DNA of 64,000 nucleotides, taken from contig JBCFYV010000100.1 of the NCBI GenBank assembly GCA_039000515.1, forward strand, positions 30,430,421-30,494,420. The letters are read 5' to 3'. The position numbers and the translations under genes were made by a program. The DNA comes from Timema cristinae. Taxonomy: Eukaryota > Arthropoda > Insecta > Phasmatodea > Timematidae. Positions 1 through 35,100 of this stretch are shown one piece after another (positions within the stretch are counted from its first letter, which is position 1; each line of letters begins with the position of its first letter). The notes under the pieces were generated by a model that searched no databases, was not told the origin of the DNA, and saw only the letters and a list, made by a program, of their open reading frames with translations.

Positions 1-289
1 GGGAAATATGAAAAAAATGCAAAAAACAACAAAAAAACTTGACAATTTTTTGTTTTTTGCTTATAGCGTGAAAAATATGCACTCTTACAGAAAATGTACC
101 GTATAAAAATTAAACTAGAGAAAATTTCCCACTATTTAGCTCTGTAGATTTTTTTTTTCAGACAAATAGTTTAGGCGTAAGTGCGCGCTGAAATAGTGTT
201 GTATATGTTTCCCTCGCCTCGTATCCGTCTCTCTGTCGCGTGATCTCTCTCTCTCTTTCTCCCGCTCCCTTCTCTAATGGAATGATCGA
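1..289. other. AT-rich sequence without recognised gene
   Basis: This stretch holds A/T-rich sequence, then a pyrimidine-rich TCTC run near 235-275 just before the XPG-like pseudogene. It could belong to the 5' part of the same mobile element, but I see no terminal repeat or open frame that shows this. Confidence 0.4.
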
Positions 290-1096
290 GTGCAGCCCCT
301 TACCATTATTAACAGTGCCATACAAACACAAAATAAAACGATTACCATCAATCCAACAACACTTTTTCAGAGAATTAGCCTTGCAAAACAATCAGATGAA
401 GAATTGGAGGAATTCTTAACCTATGAACTCTGTCCCTATCCACTATCTCTTTTTGACGAGAGTGGTATGAGAAAAGGTACAAAATCAACTTTGTACAAAG
501 CTTTCAAGCCTGCCCAAGGAAAAGAATTGGACAGCAGTATATTCGTCATTGATGGCGGATATTTGTTGTATTGAGTTGTGTGGCGCAGAGGGCAGTCATT
601 TGCAGATATTTGTGGCACTTATGTTGCATTTGTTCGATTAAGCTACAAGTCAAGTGCGGTAGTCGTTTTTGATGGATACTCCGACAATGTTGCTGAAAAA
701 AGCACTAAATACCTGGAGCGCTCAAGGAGAGCACGCAAAAACAATTCTATCGAAATACTGTTTAATGGAACAATGACACCCACGGTCTCTCAGGAGAAAT
801 TCCTTGCCAACTCTAAGAATAAAAGTCGTTTTATATCCATACTAGTGACGAAATTCACAGAGGGGAACATGGTTTGCAAACAAGCAAAAGAAGATGCAGA
901 TACCCTGATTATCAACACAGCTCTTACCTTGGCACCAACACATGAATTTGTCATAGTCGTCGGTGAAGATGTAGATCTTTTAGTCATCTTGACAGGTATC
1001 TGTACTTCTCCTAACGTTCACTTACTTAAGCCAGGAAAAGGCAAAGTCCCTCAGACACTATATCATCCTCTAAGTGCAGTTATAACATTTACGACA
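290..1096 (+). pseudogene. TE-associated XPG/FEN-like (PIN-fold) protein, degenerate
   Basis: The frame reads like the N-terminal part of a repetitive arthropod protein that resembles flap-endonuclease/XPG enzymes and is usually carried by mobile elements. Visible signatures are FDESG and VIDGG at the amino end, then VVFDGY (like the XPG VFDG motif), KQAKEDADTLI (like the XPG-I acidic motif) and VGEDVDLLVIL (like the SxDxDxL motif). An in-frame TGA at 572-574 splits the frame between GGYLLY and VVWRRG and looks like a CGA-to-TGA change. No ATG in this frame opens the reading frame, and similarity fades after about 1096. I infer a 5'- and 3'-truncated dead copy. The fold assignment rests on motif resemblance only. 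Confidence 0.6.
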
Positions 1097-1579
1097 CTAT
1101 TTTTTTTCTCCATGATTTTTGGTCTTGATGACAAACATCACTCTCTGTTCAAAGGGTGCAAGAGAAATTTTATATCATTATATTAGAAGAAAAATCTCTA
1201 AGATATGATAACATTTGAGTGAAGAAACCACCTAGGAAAGAGGAAAGATGTAAGATCAATGCACAGGTGACATTTTCCTTTTTGCTTCTAGTAGAAGTAG
1301 TTTGTAGGCAAAAAGTACGTTTCATAAATAATTGTTAAAGCATTATGTAACGATTTTCTTCAACCAAACCCAGCCAACATTGCCTCTACTTTAAACACCC
1401 CATTTGAAGTGTCAACGAATAATATTTATGATGTGTGTTTAGTGTCAACACTGAATATGGTAAATGTGCAGGAAATTGAGCTTCATAAAAATGGTTTCTT
1501 TATAACAATCTGTATACAAATGGAAGCATGTAAATATTGTGTTATAAAATTAAGTAACTAAAACGAAAGGTTATCTTGT
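1097..1579. other. Spacer downstream of TDP1
   Basis: AT-rich sequence between the XPG-like relic and the TDP1 stop codon, which is transcribed on the minus strand. It should contain the TDP1 3' UTR, but I found no clear minus-strand AATAAA signal here. Confidence 0.4.
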
Positions 1580-22975
<21,396 letters not shown>

Positions 22976-25800
22976 TATTAGGTTATGAGAATGAATATTA
23001 ATAATAATAATGTACTTATGTTAAATTTACATTTGTAGTCTCATAAATATTAAAAAGGCACCATGGCTTTAATTGATTGATCTTTCGAGTATCTAATTTA
23101 AAAAATGTAGTTCTGTGAAAAATAGAATAAAATAAATTTTTCAAATTTCCAGTAATACCACGGATTACACTTACAGTTAAGACGATCTATTAAAAAGCAA
23201 AGCGTAATATCACGGTAAAAATGTACTAGGTGTTATCATAGTAATGCATTTGTTTAAATGTCTTGACATTACGTCACACTAAATATAATTTAGAGGTATT
23301 TATTTAGAAAAAAACAGGAAACAAAACAGGTTAAATCACGGTACTTATAATACACGGTAGGGTCTAAGCGCATATCCCCTTCCAGCCCCACCCCTTTAAC
23401 ACGTCACTCGGTGCCCACTGGCCGTGCTAGTTTATTACTATAGCACACTGCCTGCTAGCTGTATCTCTCTGAACATTTGTTTAAGAGTAAATGGGAGTTT
23501 AACCATAGTTTTCAGTTTTGACAATGTTTAACCACTTTTTAATGGTTTTTATTTAAGTTGGGTAGAATAATTATCATTTAATAAAAATAGGTACATATTA
23601 GATTGTAATACAATTGCGCAATGAAAACCGTATTTAAGGAGTTAAAAGAATGTTTCACAACAGAAATACCAATAAGATAATTTCGTATTCTTATTTATAA
23701 CTTAAAAACAGACACAATAATGTAGGCAGTGTATTGCATATGGAATAAAATGTATTATGAAACAAAGTAGCATTGGATAAAATCACCGAAGTTAACTCAT
23801 TAAAGTTTAGTTAATTAGCTCGACTTCTTCCTATAACCATCAAACTTTTTATTCCCGTGAATTGGCCTTTTATGAGAATTCTTCTTATTCAAAGGCCTCA
23901 TTCTAATAAAGGTCCATTTACCAATCAAGCTTAGGATTACTAAAACTTGGAATGTTGAATGTTGGTCCTAGAATGTGGTCCTCGACACTATCATAGCACA
24001 TGTCACATATCACTTTCATCTCGCCAAAACAAAACGCCACGTCTTTTTCAAAATAAATAAACCTTTAAATGTGCTTTGTGGAAAATTAGCTGGGGTGGCA
24101 TTTAATTGTCGTTTCACTTGGAAGGGGATATTTCAAAAGGTCTTTTACACATCTAAACCTTTTATTGGATATACATATTAGCGTTATTGCCTTTGATACA
24201 TAATCAGAATTACAATTGGTAGATTTTCCCCTTAAAATAATTAAATGTTGGGAGATGGAAAAACGGGATTCAATTGGTTTTATATTTTCGGTTAATCAAG
24301 AAATGTATGTCCTAGCAGTGGCTAACTCTGTCAAAATGTCTTTATTTTCTTTCTTTAAAACATTATTTTCTTTCGTTAGCAGTTTCAACAATAACTCTCG
24401 TGTAGGCCTATAGGCTACAGTTTGTTGATAATGGAAAAACATTTTATCCTGTATTTAATGATTTCAGTTTCAATTTTTCAATAACATCTAAATATGGACC
24501 ATACACTATAAGTTTTAGTTTTTCCTTATAGCCGCGACGCCCTGGACCAAGACCAGCGTTGCGTCCAGGGCGTTGCAACGCACAGTTTGGGAGCCCCACG
24601 CGCTAGGGAGTCAATCGAATGAACTATTAAACGATAAGCCTTTTAAATGACCACTTAATATAGTCGGATTGAAAGTCCATAGTGCCAAATGGCTAAGTTA
24701 AACTATTGCTTAGCTTTTCCCAGTCAAAATAATTAAATAAATAAACTTTTTACGCCATGTACATAATTCTTAATACACATTGTATCGTTTATGAACGCTA
24801 TAATTTAAGTTAGAGTTGGTTTCGTTACCTAGGCACTATGTGCTATGCATGGTTTTGCATCAATGTTATGGATACATTTAGCCCGGCCTTACGAACAGAT
24901 TGGTTGAAAATCACATCTTTGCCCAATATGTGCCCACAAGCATTATGTTAGTAGTATATACTAACATAACTCTTGTGGGCAGAAATATTTTTTCATGCTG
25001 ATCTTCATAAGTAATTAAAATAAAAAAAGAATTATCTATCATTGATTTTGGGTTGAAAACATTAATTCAAAATAAGTATAAAACACATGTTTTACTGTTT
25101 AAAACGTTTTATTAAGGATTACACACAACGTATTTTTGTATAAAAATGTGTAAAATACATACTTAGGGACGGCACAACACAACGTTATCGGAACATATTG
25201 TTAAGGCTGCTTACATCTCTGGTTGCTTATATAATCATTTTGGCCTATCCGTGAAAACTGTCCGTTCTTTATCCCAGTAGCGGCAACTTAAAGAAAAATA
25301 ATTCTCTTTTGTTCGTGTTTGTTATTCTCGATTAAAAGTCACAAAGTTTCGGTTTTATATTTATTATTACATGCTAATTCGTATATGCTTTAAAATTACC
25401 TTAATTTGTCGATTGAACTAAGGTTGTTTCAAGCTATGATGAGTTTGAGCTAGCTTAATATAATCCATATTTAAAACCGGTTTTAATAATATCAATTCAA
25501 TGCATTGCAATTCTAGGACCAATTTCCTTAGGTTAACCCCAATTTCGTTACTGAACCCTTATATTTATATTCAATATGTCCGTGTCATAGAAATATTATT
25601 ATTTATTACTATATTTATATCATAATATGTAAATGGTTTTTTGCTAAAATAATTATGGGTCGTACATTTGTTTGATTTTTTGTTATGGGTTAAGAATTTT
25701 CGTGACTGTTGAATAACAGTCGAAATAGGAGTGTGTTCGCCCATTGTAAATTGAGCAACTTTACCTACAAGGTACATTCAAAGTTATTTTAACTCTTAAT
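22976..25800. other. Divergent intergenic spacer between TDP1 and the zinc-finger gene
   Basis: The two flanking genes point away from each other. A locally G+C-richer stretch at about 23345-23470 could be promoter-proximal to TDP1, but no TATA box or initiator is convincing. The spacer also holds a G+C-rich inverted repeat at 24537-24573 (acgccctggac/gtccagggcgt) and the hairpin at 24932-24980. Confidence 0.5.
24932..24980. repeat. 22-bp inverted repeat, hairpin
   Basis: The arms gcccacaagcattatgttag and ctaacataactcttgtgggc (each extended by 2 nt) pair over 22 bp with two adjacent mismatches around a 5-nt loop. It could be a tiny palindromic element or a transcribed hairpin. Confidence 0.85.
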
Positions 25801-25887
25801 ATGGATGAAAGAAAATTCGCAGGAAAAATTAAACAGGAGGAAAACTTAGACGATGAGCTTCATCAAGACATTAATTTGGAATTTGAG
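25801..25887 (+). CDS. Zinc-finger gene exon 1
   Basis: The ATG at 25801 opens 29 codons (MDERKFAGKIKQEENLDDEL onward) ending at a GAG/gtaaga donor in phase 0. The IKQEE motif near the start is typical of insect zinc-finger regulators that become sumoylated. Confidence 0.8.
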
Positions 25888-28800
25888 GTAAGAAAAACCC
25901 TGCAATGCATCACTTTAATTCTATATGGTTTTTTCCTGATCTGGTGACAGCATGGTCTTAAGGCGTCCATCACCCAGTAGATTAGACTGTGAATGACAGG
26001 GCGTTAGAGTTTAGAATTCCTGTTGGTTGTATTGATAGTAGATTTTCCATTCTTCCTCTAAAATGTAACCTTCCTCTTCCCTTACTCATCAAGCCCTTCT
26101 ACAAACTATTTGTAGGTCCATGGTCCATATAAATTGTATTCATGTTTTTCATTATGTATTCCTAATCACATAAGTGTGACAATAAATAAAATAGAGACTT
26201 TGCCCAGAAAACTCTTAGAAAGAAAATGGTTTACAGCAAGGAGAAACTGCCAAGCAGTCACCTCATTAATAGGATAAATTAAAACAACTTTTTTGAACAA
26301 AACAATACATACATTCAATAATACATTTGAAATTTAGTTTAGATACAATCATAATTACTATTTAACACAAATTGAACTATCAAAGCGAAAATTAGCCAAA
26401 TATACTCTCTCTGCCATTGTTAAGTACTACTTTTATTCAATGTTCTTGCACAATTTTACTTAGCTCTGTTTAATAGTCTGTTAAAATTAATCCTTAGAAA
26501 TCATATTCTGAAAATTGAAAAATTACACCTGAACACGAAAATCGAACTCGGTACCTCGATATATAGATGGAGAATTCCTCACTAATAAGCATAAGCAATA
26601 GCTTCATCTATTTGATTCTTAAATATGCAATCCCTTACAATTATAATAATTGTACAAGTGGCAGTATTAAGCCAACTACTGAGTCGAAGGTGGCTACGTT
26701 ATCAGATAGCTTGTGATCTTAATAAAATCCCACATTTGTAGCCGATGATTTTCCGCACGTCCATCATAGACTCTACCGTAAAATATGAGGGAAGAATGAC
26801 CCTGGGCACGGGATGATTCATACATAGCTCCGTGGTTAGAGCATTGACGAACTAAGCCATAGATAGGTTCCGGGTTCAATTCCTGTGTCCAGATGTCAAT
26901 TTTCAATTTTCAAAATAGAATATCTAGATGGAGAATTCCTCACTAAAAAGCATTTAACAATAACTTTTGCTATTTGATTCTTAATCCCTAGAAAGTTAAA
27001 GTTAGCCAACTTCTATGGATACACAATTTCTCACGAACCACGAATGTATGGATATGGGGTCGATTTGGGGCCTTAGGGTAATTAGTACATATGCATAACC
27101 TGAACTGATACTAGGCAAGGTGCAAAAAAAAGTAAATATATATGGTTTTTACAATTTTATGGTACAAATTTAGTACTTAATTTGTTTATGGAATGCAGCC
27201 TATCTACTTCTTTGGTATAGTTTGTCAGCGTCTCGCAAACTCTGAAATGATGTAGCCTTGTTATACATTTCTTAATCTTCTGTGCAAGTACTTGCTGCCT
27301 AAGCAGCCTAAAATGCTTGGGTCTCATTTTCTGAACACTTTTTACTTTAACAGTCCAAATCCATCTTGTGTTTTGCTTGAATTGTTATGTTATGTGAATC
27401 CTGATCACACACTAGTTTCTTTACATTAAATTAATGTTACATTAGGTATGATAATGTAAAGTTGATTTTGTTCCTCGAATAAAAGATTTGCTCAGATTTG
27501 AGTTTTAATTACTTAAAATATTCATAACTTCATTGTTTATTAACCAATCCTGTTCATTTTGGTATCAAATAAAAGCTTATATGCTAAGTACCTTACTTTA
27601 AAACACAATTAAAACCCTTGACAAACATGATAACCTTTATAATATTAGGCCTACCTATATATTTGCTTTTAATTTTATTTTCATTAGGTTTGGTATCTAT
27701 AGGCCTATTTCAAATGTTAAGTTAGATTAATAAAGGTCTCTGGACCATATGTATATCAAAATTTTATATATATATAAAAATTATATATATGCCATTATTA
27801 ATCTAACTTAACATTTGAAATAGGCCTATTATCTATAGGCCTATAGATAATTTATATATATATATATATTCTAATACGTTAACAAGAAAAAAAAGGTGTT
27901 TTGTGTGGCTTAGGAATTAAAATATACAATATACGTATTTATGATTTGTTATAATACATAAATTTGCATGTGTAGCTAGTGCTTAAGCCAAGTGTAGCAT
28001 ATTATCATGTTTGCATCCATAAGTTGTGTGATATCAGCTTTATTTAAAAAATAATATGGTATTTTGGTTGATCATATATAAAAAAAGTGAGATAATTTTA
28101 ATATTAATTACCAATAATTCATAGGGATTATTAAGTTATTATATGGAAAATTAGTACCTAGGCCCTAATACATCTATGCCTAAAATTATGTTTTTGTATT
28201 TCTATCTTTTCCATTAGGGTAAGCTTAATTCGACGATCAAAATTTTATTGCACAATTTTAACAAGTGTCTAATTATAATCTATACAATTTAATAGTGATT
28301 CAATAATTTAAATTAACTAGCTTACAGTTAATGAGTTTATAACTCATAAGCCTGGTCGAATTTGTTATTTTAAGTTTTTGGTGTATGGTCTACCCTTGTT
28401 AAAATTATTCTTTGGGGCTGAAATTTATCATAGTTGACCAAAATTCATATTAAGTGTACAAAATCAAATATTTATAATATTAATAATTCTATATATTTCA
28501 ATGAAATATTAATATTATATAATATAGGGCCTACATAGCTTATTGGATTTTTTAATATAAGTCTATAATAAAATTAACACTCTTTAGTGCTAAAAGCAGT
28601 GACAAGATCTTAATGCAACAATGTCTTGTAGGTCTATTATAAAGTAGCAAGGCCTGACTGATGTGATATACTTTTATTAATTAACGTTTGGCCCATACTA
28701 AACAGAGATTTTCAAATCAACAATAGCAAAACTTGATATAGTCCCTATACTAGTCATTAGTTTGTCAAAAATAAAGATAAGTTTTCAAAGTGCCATAGTG

Positions 28801-31800
28801 AGTAGGAATAATCCCTTAGGAATGATGAAGTTTAATGTATACAGAGTTTTATTTACAAATATAGTTTAAATCTATTGAAAATTGGTTGGTTTCTTGTCTA
28901 AGTTCTTGGCTTTAATCATATTTGAGAGTAATAGAAGATAACAGGACTACTATATTATTTATTTTGCCTATTTGAACCCACTTGTTTTGTTTTTATTCAC
29001 TCCATTGATGTCAAGAAAAATGTCAAATTTTATAACTTTATTAGTGTTTTTATAATCCTACATCTCACATCCCACATTAAAACAACTTTTATTTAATAAT
29101 GTGACACTTATTACTTGATTTGTTTTATCAAAATTAACAAATCTAAACATGTTTGTAACATAAAACATGTTCTGATAAGTTACGTGTTTAATCAATCTTT
29201 TTCATTTAAGTATTTGAAGATTATGCCACTACCTGCACCACATACATCAACACATGGTGCCTGTACCTAAAGAGAAGTAATATTCTCAAATTGGTAGATT
29301 TAACCTTGAAATAAGCCTTAATACCATAAACATAGGATTAATTTCTTTATACTAATTACAATACGTGAACCCTCCTAAAAAAATTGGATATCGGTCGTGT
29401 CTGAATAGTTGGTCAAAGAGCCCTTGGTGGTATTGAAAAACACTTAGCATTGCATTGAACTTGAGTTAAAGGGTGGAAGGCATTTTTAATGGTGCCTGAT
29501 TTCTCTTTCAAGTGTACTACTGATGCACCCTTTACAGTACACTAACTAAAGTATGGATACAATTTGCCCTTTATTGTGCACGTTAGTTAAAAAACACACA
29601 TACAATGGAATAATTATATGTAGGTTGTTAAACTAATGTTACAATTTGATGTGTTTTTTCTTCATTTACACGTGTTACTTGCTAACATTTCTTTTGTAGC
29701 ATGAAATTATTTTTTAAATTAAATAAATTTTTAGTTTTAAAAGGAAGTAGACCCTATAGGAAAACTAGAAATAATAATTGTTTAGGTAAAATATATTAGT
29801 CCTATGCTGGTGAGTAAATTAATGTTGGCAAAATAACAGTTTACATGGTATTGTACTACCTCTAGACCTGTGGTTCCAAACTCAAATTAGTCGAGCAGCC
29901 AGCTTCACAAACTCAGGGTCGTGTTGCAGGCCACACTCTATACATTTGTTTTATTTAAATATATTTTATGCTTTTTGTTTTTGCATTGCGTCTTACTACT
30001 CATCTAAACTGTTACACTAGTAACGACTAGGACAATTATATTAGTTGCACGGGCATTTCCATGAATGAGTGTTTACAAATCTAAGTTTATATTAGAGCCA
30101 ACTTTTATTTAAATTCATTTAAGTGTTCCAAAGTATTTATATGTTTCTTGTAAATATGTGTATTTTCTAAAACATGTTTCATTTTTTGCCAGATGGAAAG
30201 TGACCTTCCAATAAAATCAGAAATATTTTTGAATGCTGTGAACGACTATGATTTGCAAGATTTTGAACATGTACTTATCAATTCTCTTCCAATTAAAGAA
30301 GAACCTAATGTGAGTAGTTATTTTTAAATGCATGAAGTAATATTTTAAAAGATAAAGTTGTGGAAGGAGTAAATAAATTTATTATTTCCACAAACCTGCC
30401 AGAATAGTTGGAAACTCCACTTTTTATATAGATAGTCTATAGGCCTATTGTAAAGCAAAATTATTTAAATGCGATTGAACAAAGTTATTTTAATATGATA
30501 GATTGCTGATGACATTCATTTCAATTGATTACTTACATACATATTAAGGAGTGCTACAATTTAAGAGCTTAAAATATATCATCCTAAGAATAGTTAGTAT
30601 AAATTTTGATTAACAGCCTTCTATCTAAATCTTATACACCAAATAATAAATTATGTGAAAAAAATATTCAGTGTTATTGTTATTTTCAAAACTGTCAAAC
30701 CTAATAAGGAAAACCTTTAACTCACACTTTCCCCAACTAGCCTGTTACAACTCTCACCTCCAATTCTTAAAGCACAAAATTAATTTAACCAGGGCTTACA
30801 CTTTTTTCTTCTATTACGTCCTTGCTCACTTCCATTCTTGAGTTTAATAAAATGATATGTTTTTGACACAAAAGGTAAAAATTGAATGAAATAATTTTTT
30901 TTTGTATTGACACACCAACCTAGGTAGGCCTTTTTATATACAGCAGACATAACAAAGATATGTAACACCAATATTATACTTTTTTGATGCAGCATGTCTT
31001 CTTATTTATTTGGGTTATATACATATGTGTTAGGAATAGTTAAGGAAGAAATTATGGGTATCTACTATACTTGTATTTGCGTGTTTGTAAAATGAGACAC
31101 AATTTAGTATAAGCCACCCTCAGTACAGCTGACTGAAGCTAACCTTGGTTATTGAATTATCTAAGGTAGTGGTATGCATTCCCCCCAGGTGTAGGTGGAC
31201 ACCTTTCAGGGGGTACGCGAGCAGCTATCAAGGGAAAGTTGGCATAATAGCAAGGGACTTAGGTTGAACCCTAAGTTTTGGCAGTTACTGTTTGTTATCT
31301 GGTTATTTCCATTCCTCTCTTTCTTTTATTTGCTCTCGGCTGGAGGCCGATTATTTAGAATTTTCTACCCTATACTTGACACCTTCTACATCAACTGTTT
31401 ATTATGCCTTTCTCAACAACATATCTCGGTGAGAGTGGCTTTTGATCCATGGTGTACCTATAAAATAAGTACCGCAATAGGCTAAATTTGGAGCCGGACC
31501 ACCGTTTGAAAGTTGCAACTGGCCAACCAAACTTTAAAAAGTTGTGCCAAGCCATGTAGACACACCCCTCTCCCTGAAAAACTTTGGGATTCATAATATA
31601 TCAATTTTAGAATTACAATGAAAAATTTGGTGTTTTTGTTTACTTTTTCCCTTTATTTTTGAATGAATTTGTGAAGAAAATGTATACAGATTTTTACAGT
31701 AAAATGATGTTTTTTTAACTGATCATAATGATTCTCAATAAGAGATAATGTTAAGGCTATAACAGTAGGATTCTCTCTAATTAACTTTGTCACATTTGAA

Positions 31801-32064
31801 ATATTTTAACTACGGATATTTTTTACTAGTAGATTAAATACTGCAGATAAATAATTTACCAAGTGGTCATATTTTTTGAAGCCTGTCATTTGGAATTTTT
31901 TTTATCTTGGGATACATTAAACTCTTATACATGTCTTTGACCAAGGGGTACAATTTAAAAAAGTTTGAGAACCGGTGGTGTAAGGCGTCTCACTTGCAAT
32001 GGGCTGGACTACTTATGACGGGAGATCAATGTTATAATTTCAGTATGGTGTGTGTACATAAGTA

Positions 32065-32127
<63 letters not shown>

Positions 32128-35100
32128 ATATGTGCATGTGTGCATGTGCGAAGTAACAAACAATTTTGTACAACTACTTGAACTTTTAAGTTCCAATCCT
32201 TAAAATAGTTTTATTTTAACTCTAAAACTTAATTTATTTCGTAGTCTTAAAAATCAAGATTGCCTTGAGTTCAAATGCTATTTTTCATTGTATTTTGGTG
32301 AAAAAGTATTGTATTAAATATTTTGTAATAGCCCTGCCCTAGATTAGGATGTTTGTTAAAAACTAACATAACATTGTTGAACAAAGCAAGTGAAAGAACT
32401 AGTCTAGCTTACTTGTTGTGATGAGTTAGTATTCATTAGGAAAGAACGCTCACACCTCAAAAACAATTTGCCCCCGTTGTGCCAGAAATTGGGACAATTT
32501 GCAGGATAAAGGGTTCTGTTTTAGAGCTATTGAGGCTGGCATAATAAGATATACTCAGAGGCATCCTTTTGGCTGTTTTGGGGGGCCCCGCAAATTAGAA
32601 CATTAGGTCACCGGGTACTTGTGCTTGGAGGGAAATCGTCGTGCCCAGGGTACCATGATCGAATCTGTAAGGGGTGTCAGTCGAGCCGGTAGTTAGATAA
32701 TCCTCGCTAAGCCAGTTCTCACATGAGCTCCTACATCAAAGTCCTTATATCATTTATTAACATCTTTATAACATTACATTTTTGTAGTAACTCGTAGTGC
32801 TATTAATAACCCCTAAAAGCCAAACTTTCTATAATTTTGAACCCACACATATATTTTGCCATCATCCCTACACTTCCCTGCAAGCTATCCTGACAGGAAG
32901 GAGGGTTGGTGATAATGTAAATATTTCTCTTCTTAATATATTTTAAAATTTATATTTGATAATATAAGCTTGAAGATTTAGTGTTTTCTTCAATAATACT
33001 ACCTGAATAGTACATTTTGTAGTTTGTCATAATTTATGTGCTCCATATTTTTGACTCTTTTTTTTTTTTAGGTCGATGAGATTGAAGTTAAGTATTTTGA
33101 AGAAGCAAAGGATTATGTACAAGATAGTATACAAAACAATGAAGCACAGCCAACCCACTCTCTAGACCCACTAAGAATTGAGGTAAATATATTTAGAATT
33201 GAGTAGGTTATTTGAATTAAATAGTTTGAAACTAAGAATGCTATATTAAAATTATTCTTATCATTTAAACATCTTGAATATGATTTACAAAGAGGCGATA
33301 TAACATTAACTCAAATTGTTTGACTTTTATATAGGAAAGTAGGGACTCAAAAATTCTTGCCTTCTCCTGCTCAATCATGGTTTAGTGATAAGAACAATGC
33401 TAACATAATTTCAAAATCATAAACTTTTATATTTTATTAATATGATCTAAACTCTATAAAGTATAACCTAAAAAACATATACTTTACATAAAACAAACAG
33501 TAGATGGTGGTCAATCATATTTTCTTAAATTGTAAAGCCCCACTCAGATTACTGTCAAAATGAATCAAATAGGAGAGCTGAGACAAATGATTGTAAATTA
33601 TGCTATAAATAAAACAAACTTAAAAATGCACAGCTATTTAATTGAATGGGTTAGCTTAAAGGTAACAAATCAAAACAATTTTTCAATTGTAGCATTGTTG
33701 TTATACTATATTAATTTTCATCCTAGACATTTTAACATGCTTACAAATTTAAAATTCAAATATAAACTATACTGTAATTTGTATGTCTGTATATAATTGG
33801 AAAATGAAATCAAGATTAATGATAAATGTACTAGGGTGTCATATCATTATTCCCAGGCTAGTGTTTATAACTCTCCGTTTTTTTTAACTTCTCTCTGTAT
33901 AATTATTGTTAAGTTGATCATTATGAACCTACCACAATAAAGTTTGCTAATCCATTGGATAGGTTGAAACTTTCCGACCCTATGTTAAGACTGGTATGCA
34001 AGAATGAAGCTGAGTTGGCTAGTAGTGTGAATAAGATCTTAATGTCACAAAGTTCAACCTTTACAATTCCTAATCCATTAGCTTAATTAGTACTTAAGTG
34101 TATAACTAGAACAGGTAAGAATACACTGTGCTAAATAATAATAATAATAGTAATAATAACAATAATAACAGTAACAAAAACAAAAACAACCCCCCCCCAA
34201 ACCCCCAACCCCCCGTAACCCATCCCAAACCCCCTCAAAACCTCAAAAAAACAACAACAAAATTAACACACTTAGCCAGCAAATCAACTTATTCCATCCA
34301 CTCTATCCACTTACACTACTGACCCACACAGCTTCGTTCTTGTATACCAGCCTTAGTTACTTGAAAGTTGGTCATTGTGAATCTACCACAATAAAGTTTG
34401 TGCATAAACTGGATAATTTTGCAACCTTCAAACTATGTCCTTTTTAGTTTAAAGAAGATTTGGTAACCATAAATTACTACAGTAATTCATTTTCTAATGT
34501 TACAACTTTTTGCTGTATTTGGACTCATGATGAAATGTTTGGTCACCATGAACCATTGTACATCACTGACCATTGTAAATACACTTTTTAGTGATGTAAC
34601 TTTTAAGCTACAAGAATAAATATTAATATACTTAAACAACTTATTTAATATATATATAGCTTTGTAGCTCACTGCACAAACTAAAAATATAATGCTTAAG
34701 CTAGTGTCTCTGGTTAATAATTTTGTTTCCACAGCTAAATTTAATAAAACTTGAATAGTTTTCTAACATCTTGTACATACTTGACCCAGTCACTATAATA
34801 CAGTGTCTTATTTCTCATATGCACATGTGCTGAATGACACCCACAAATCTACACAGTCATCATATAGCTTATTGTTTTATATATAACACAGCAAAAGGCA
34901 CAATACCATTTGGTAATGATGTTTATAGTAATTCATCTTTGGTTAGTTTTAATTGCACTCTTTTGGTTAAACACCTCTTACTTTGCAAAAGTATATTCAA
35001 GCAATATTTTATAAAACACTGCTGCAAATAAATATTATGTTATCAATATTATATATAGTAGCAACTTGTATTTATTTCAAGATTATTAATAATGATAATA

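Larger units (their letters stand above)
25888..30192 (+). other. Zinc-finger gene intron 1
   Basis: AT-rich intron holding SINE copies (25948-26150, 26520-26985), the inverted repeat and palindrome at 27700-27851, and SINE tail fragments near 27070 and 29975. No other coding exon is visible. Confidence 0.6.
30310..33071 (+). other. Zinc-finger gene intron 2
   Basis: Contains a reverse SINE remnant (about 30993-31150), a putative hAT-like insertion (31166-31977), a short SINE B head piece (31978-32050) and a TA/TG microsatellite. No additional exon is recognised. Confidence 0.55.
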
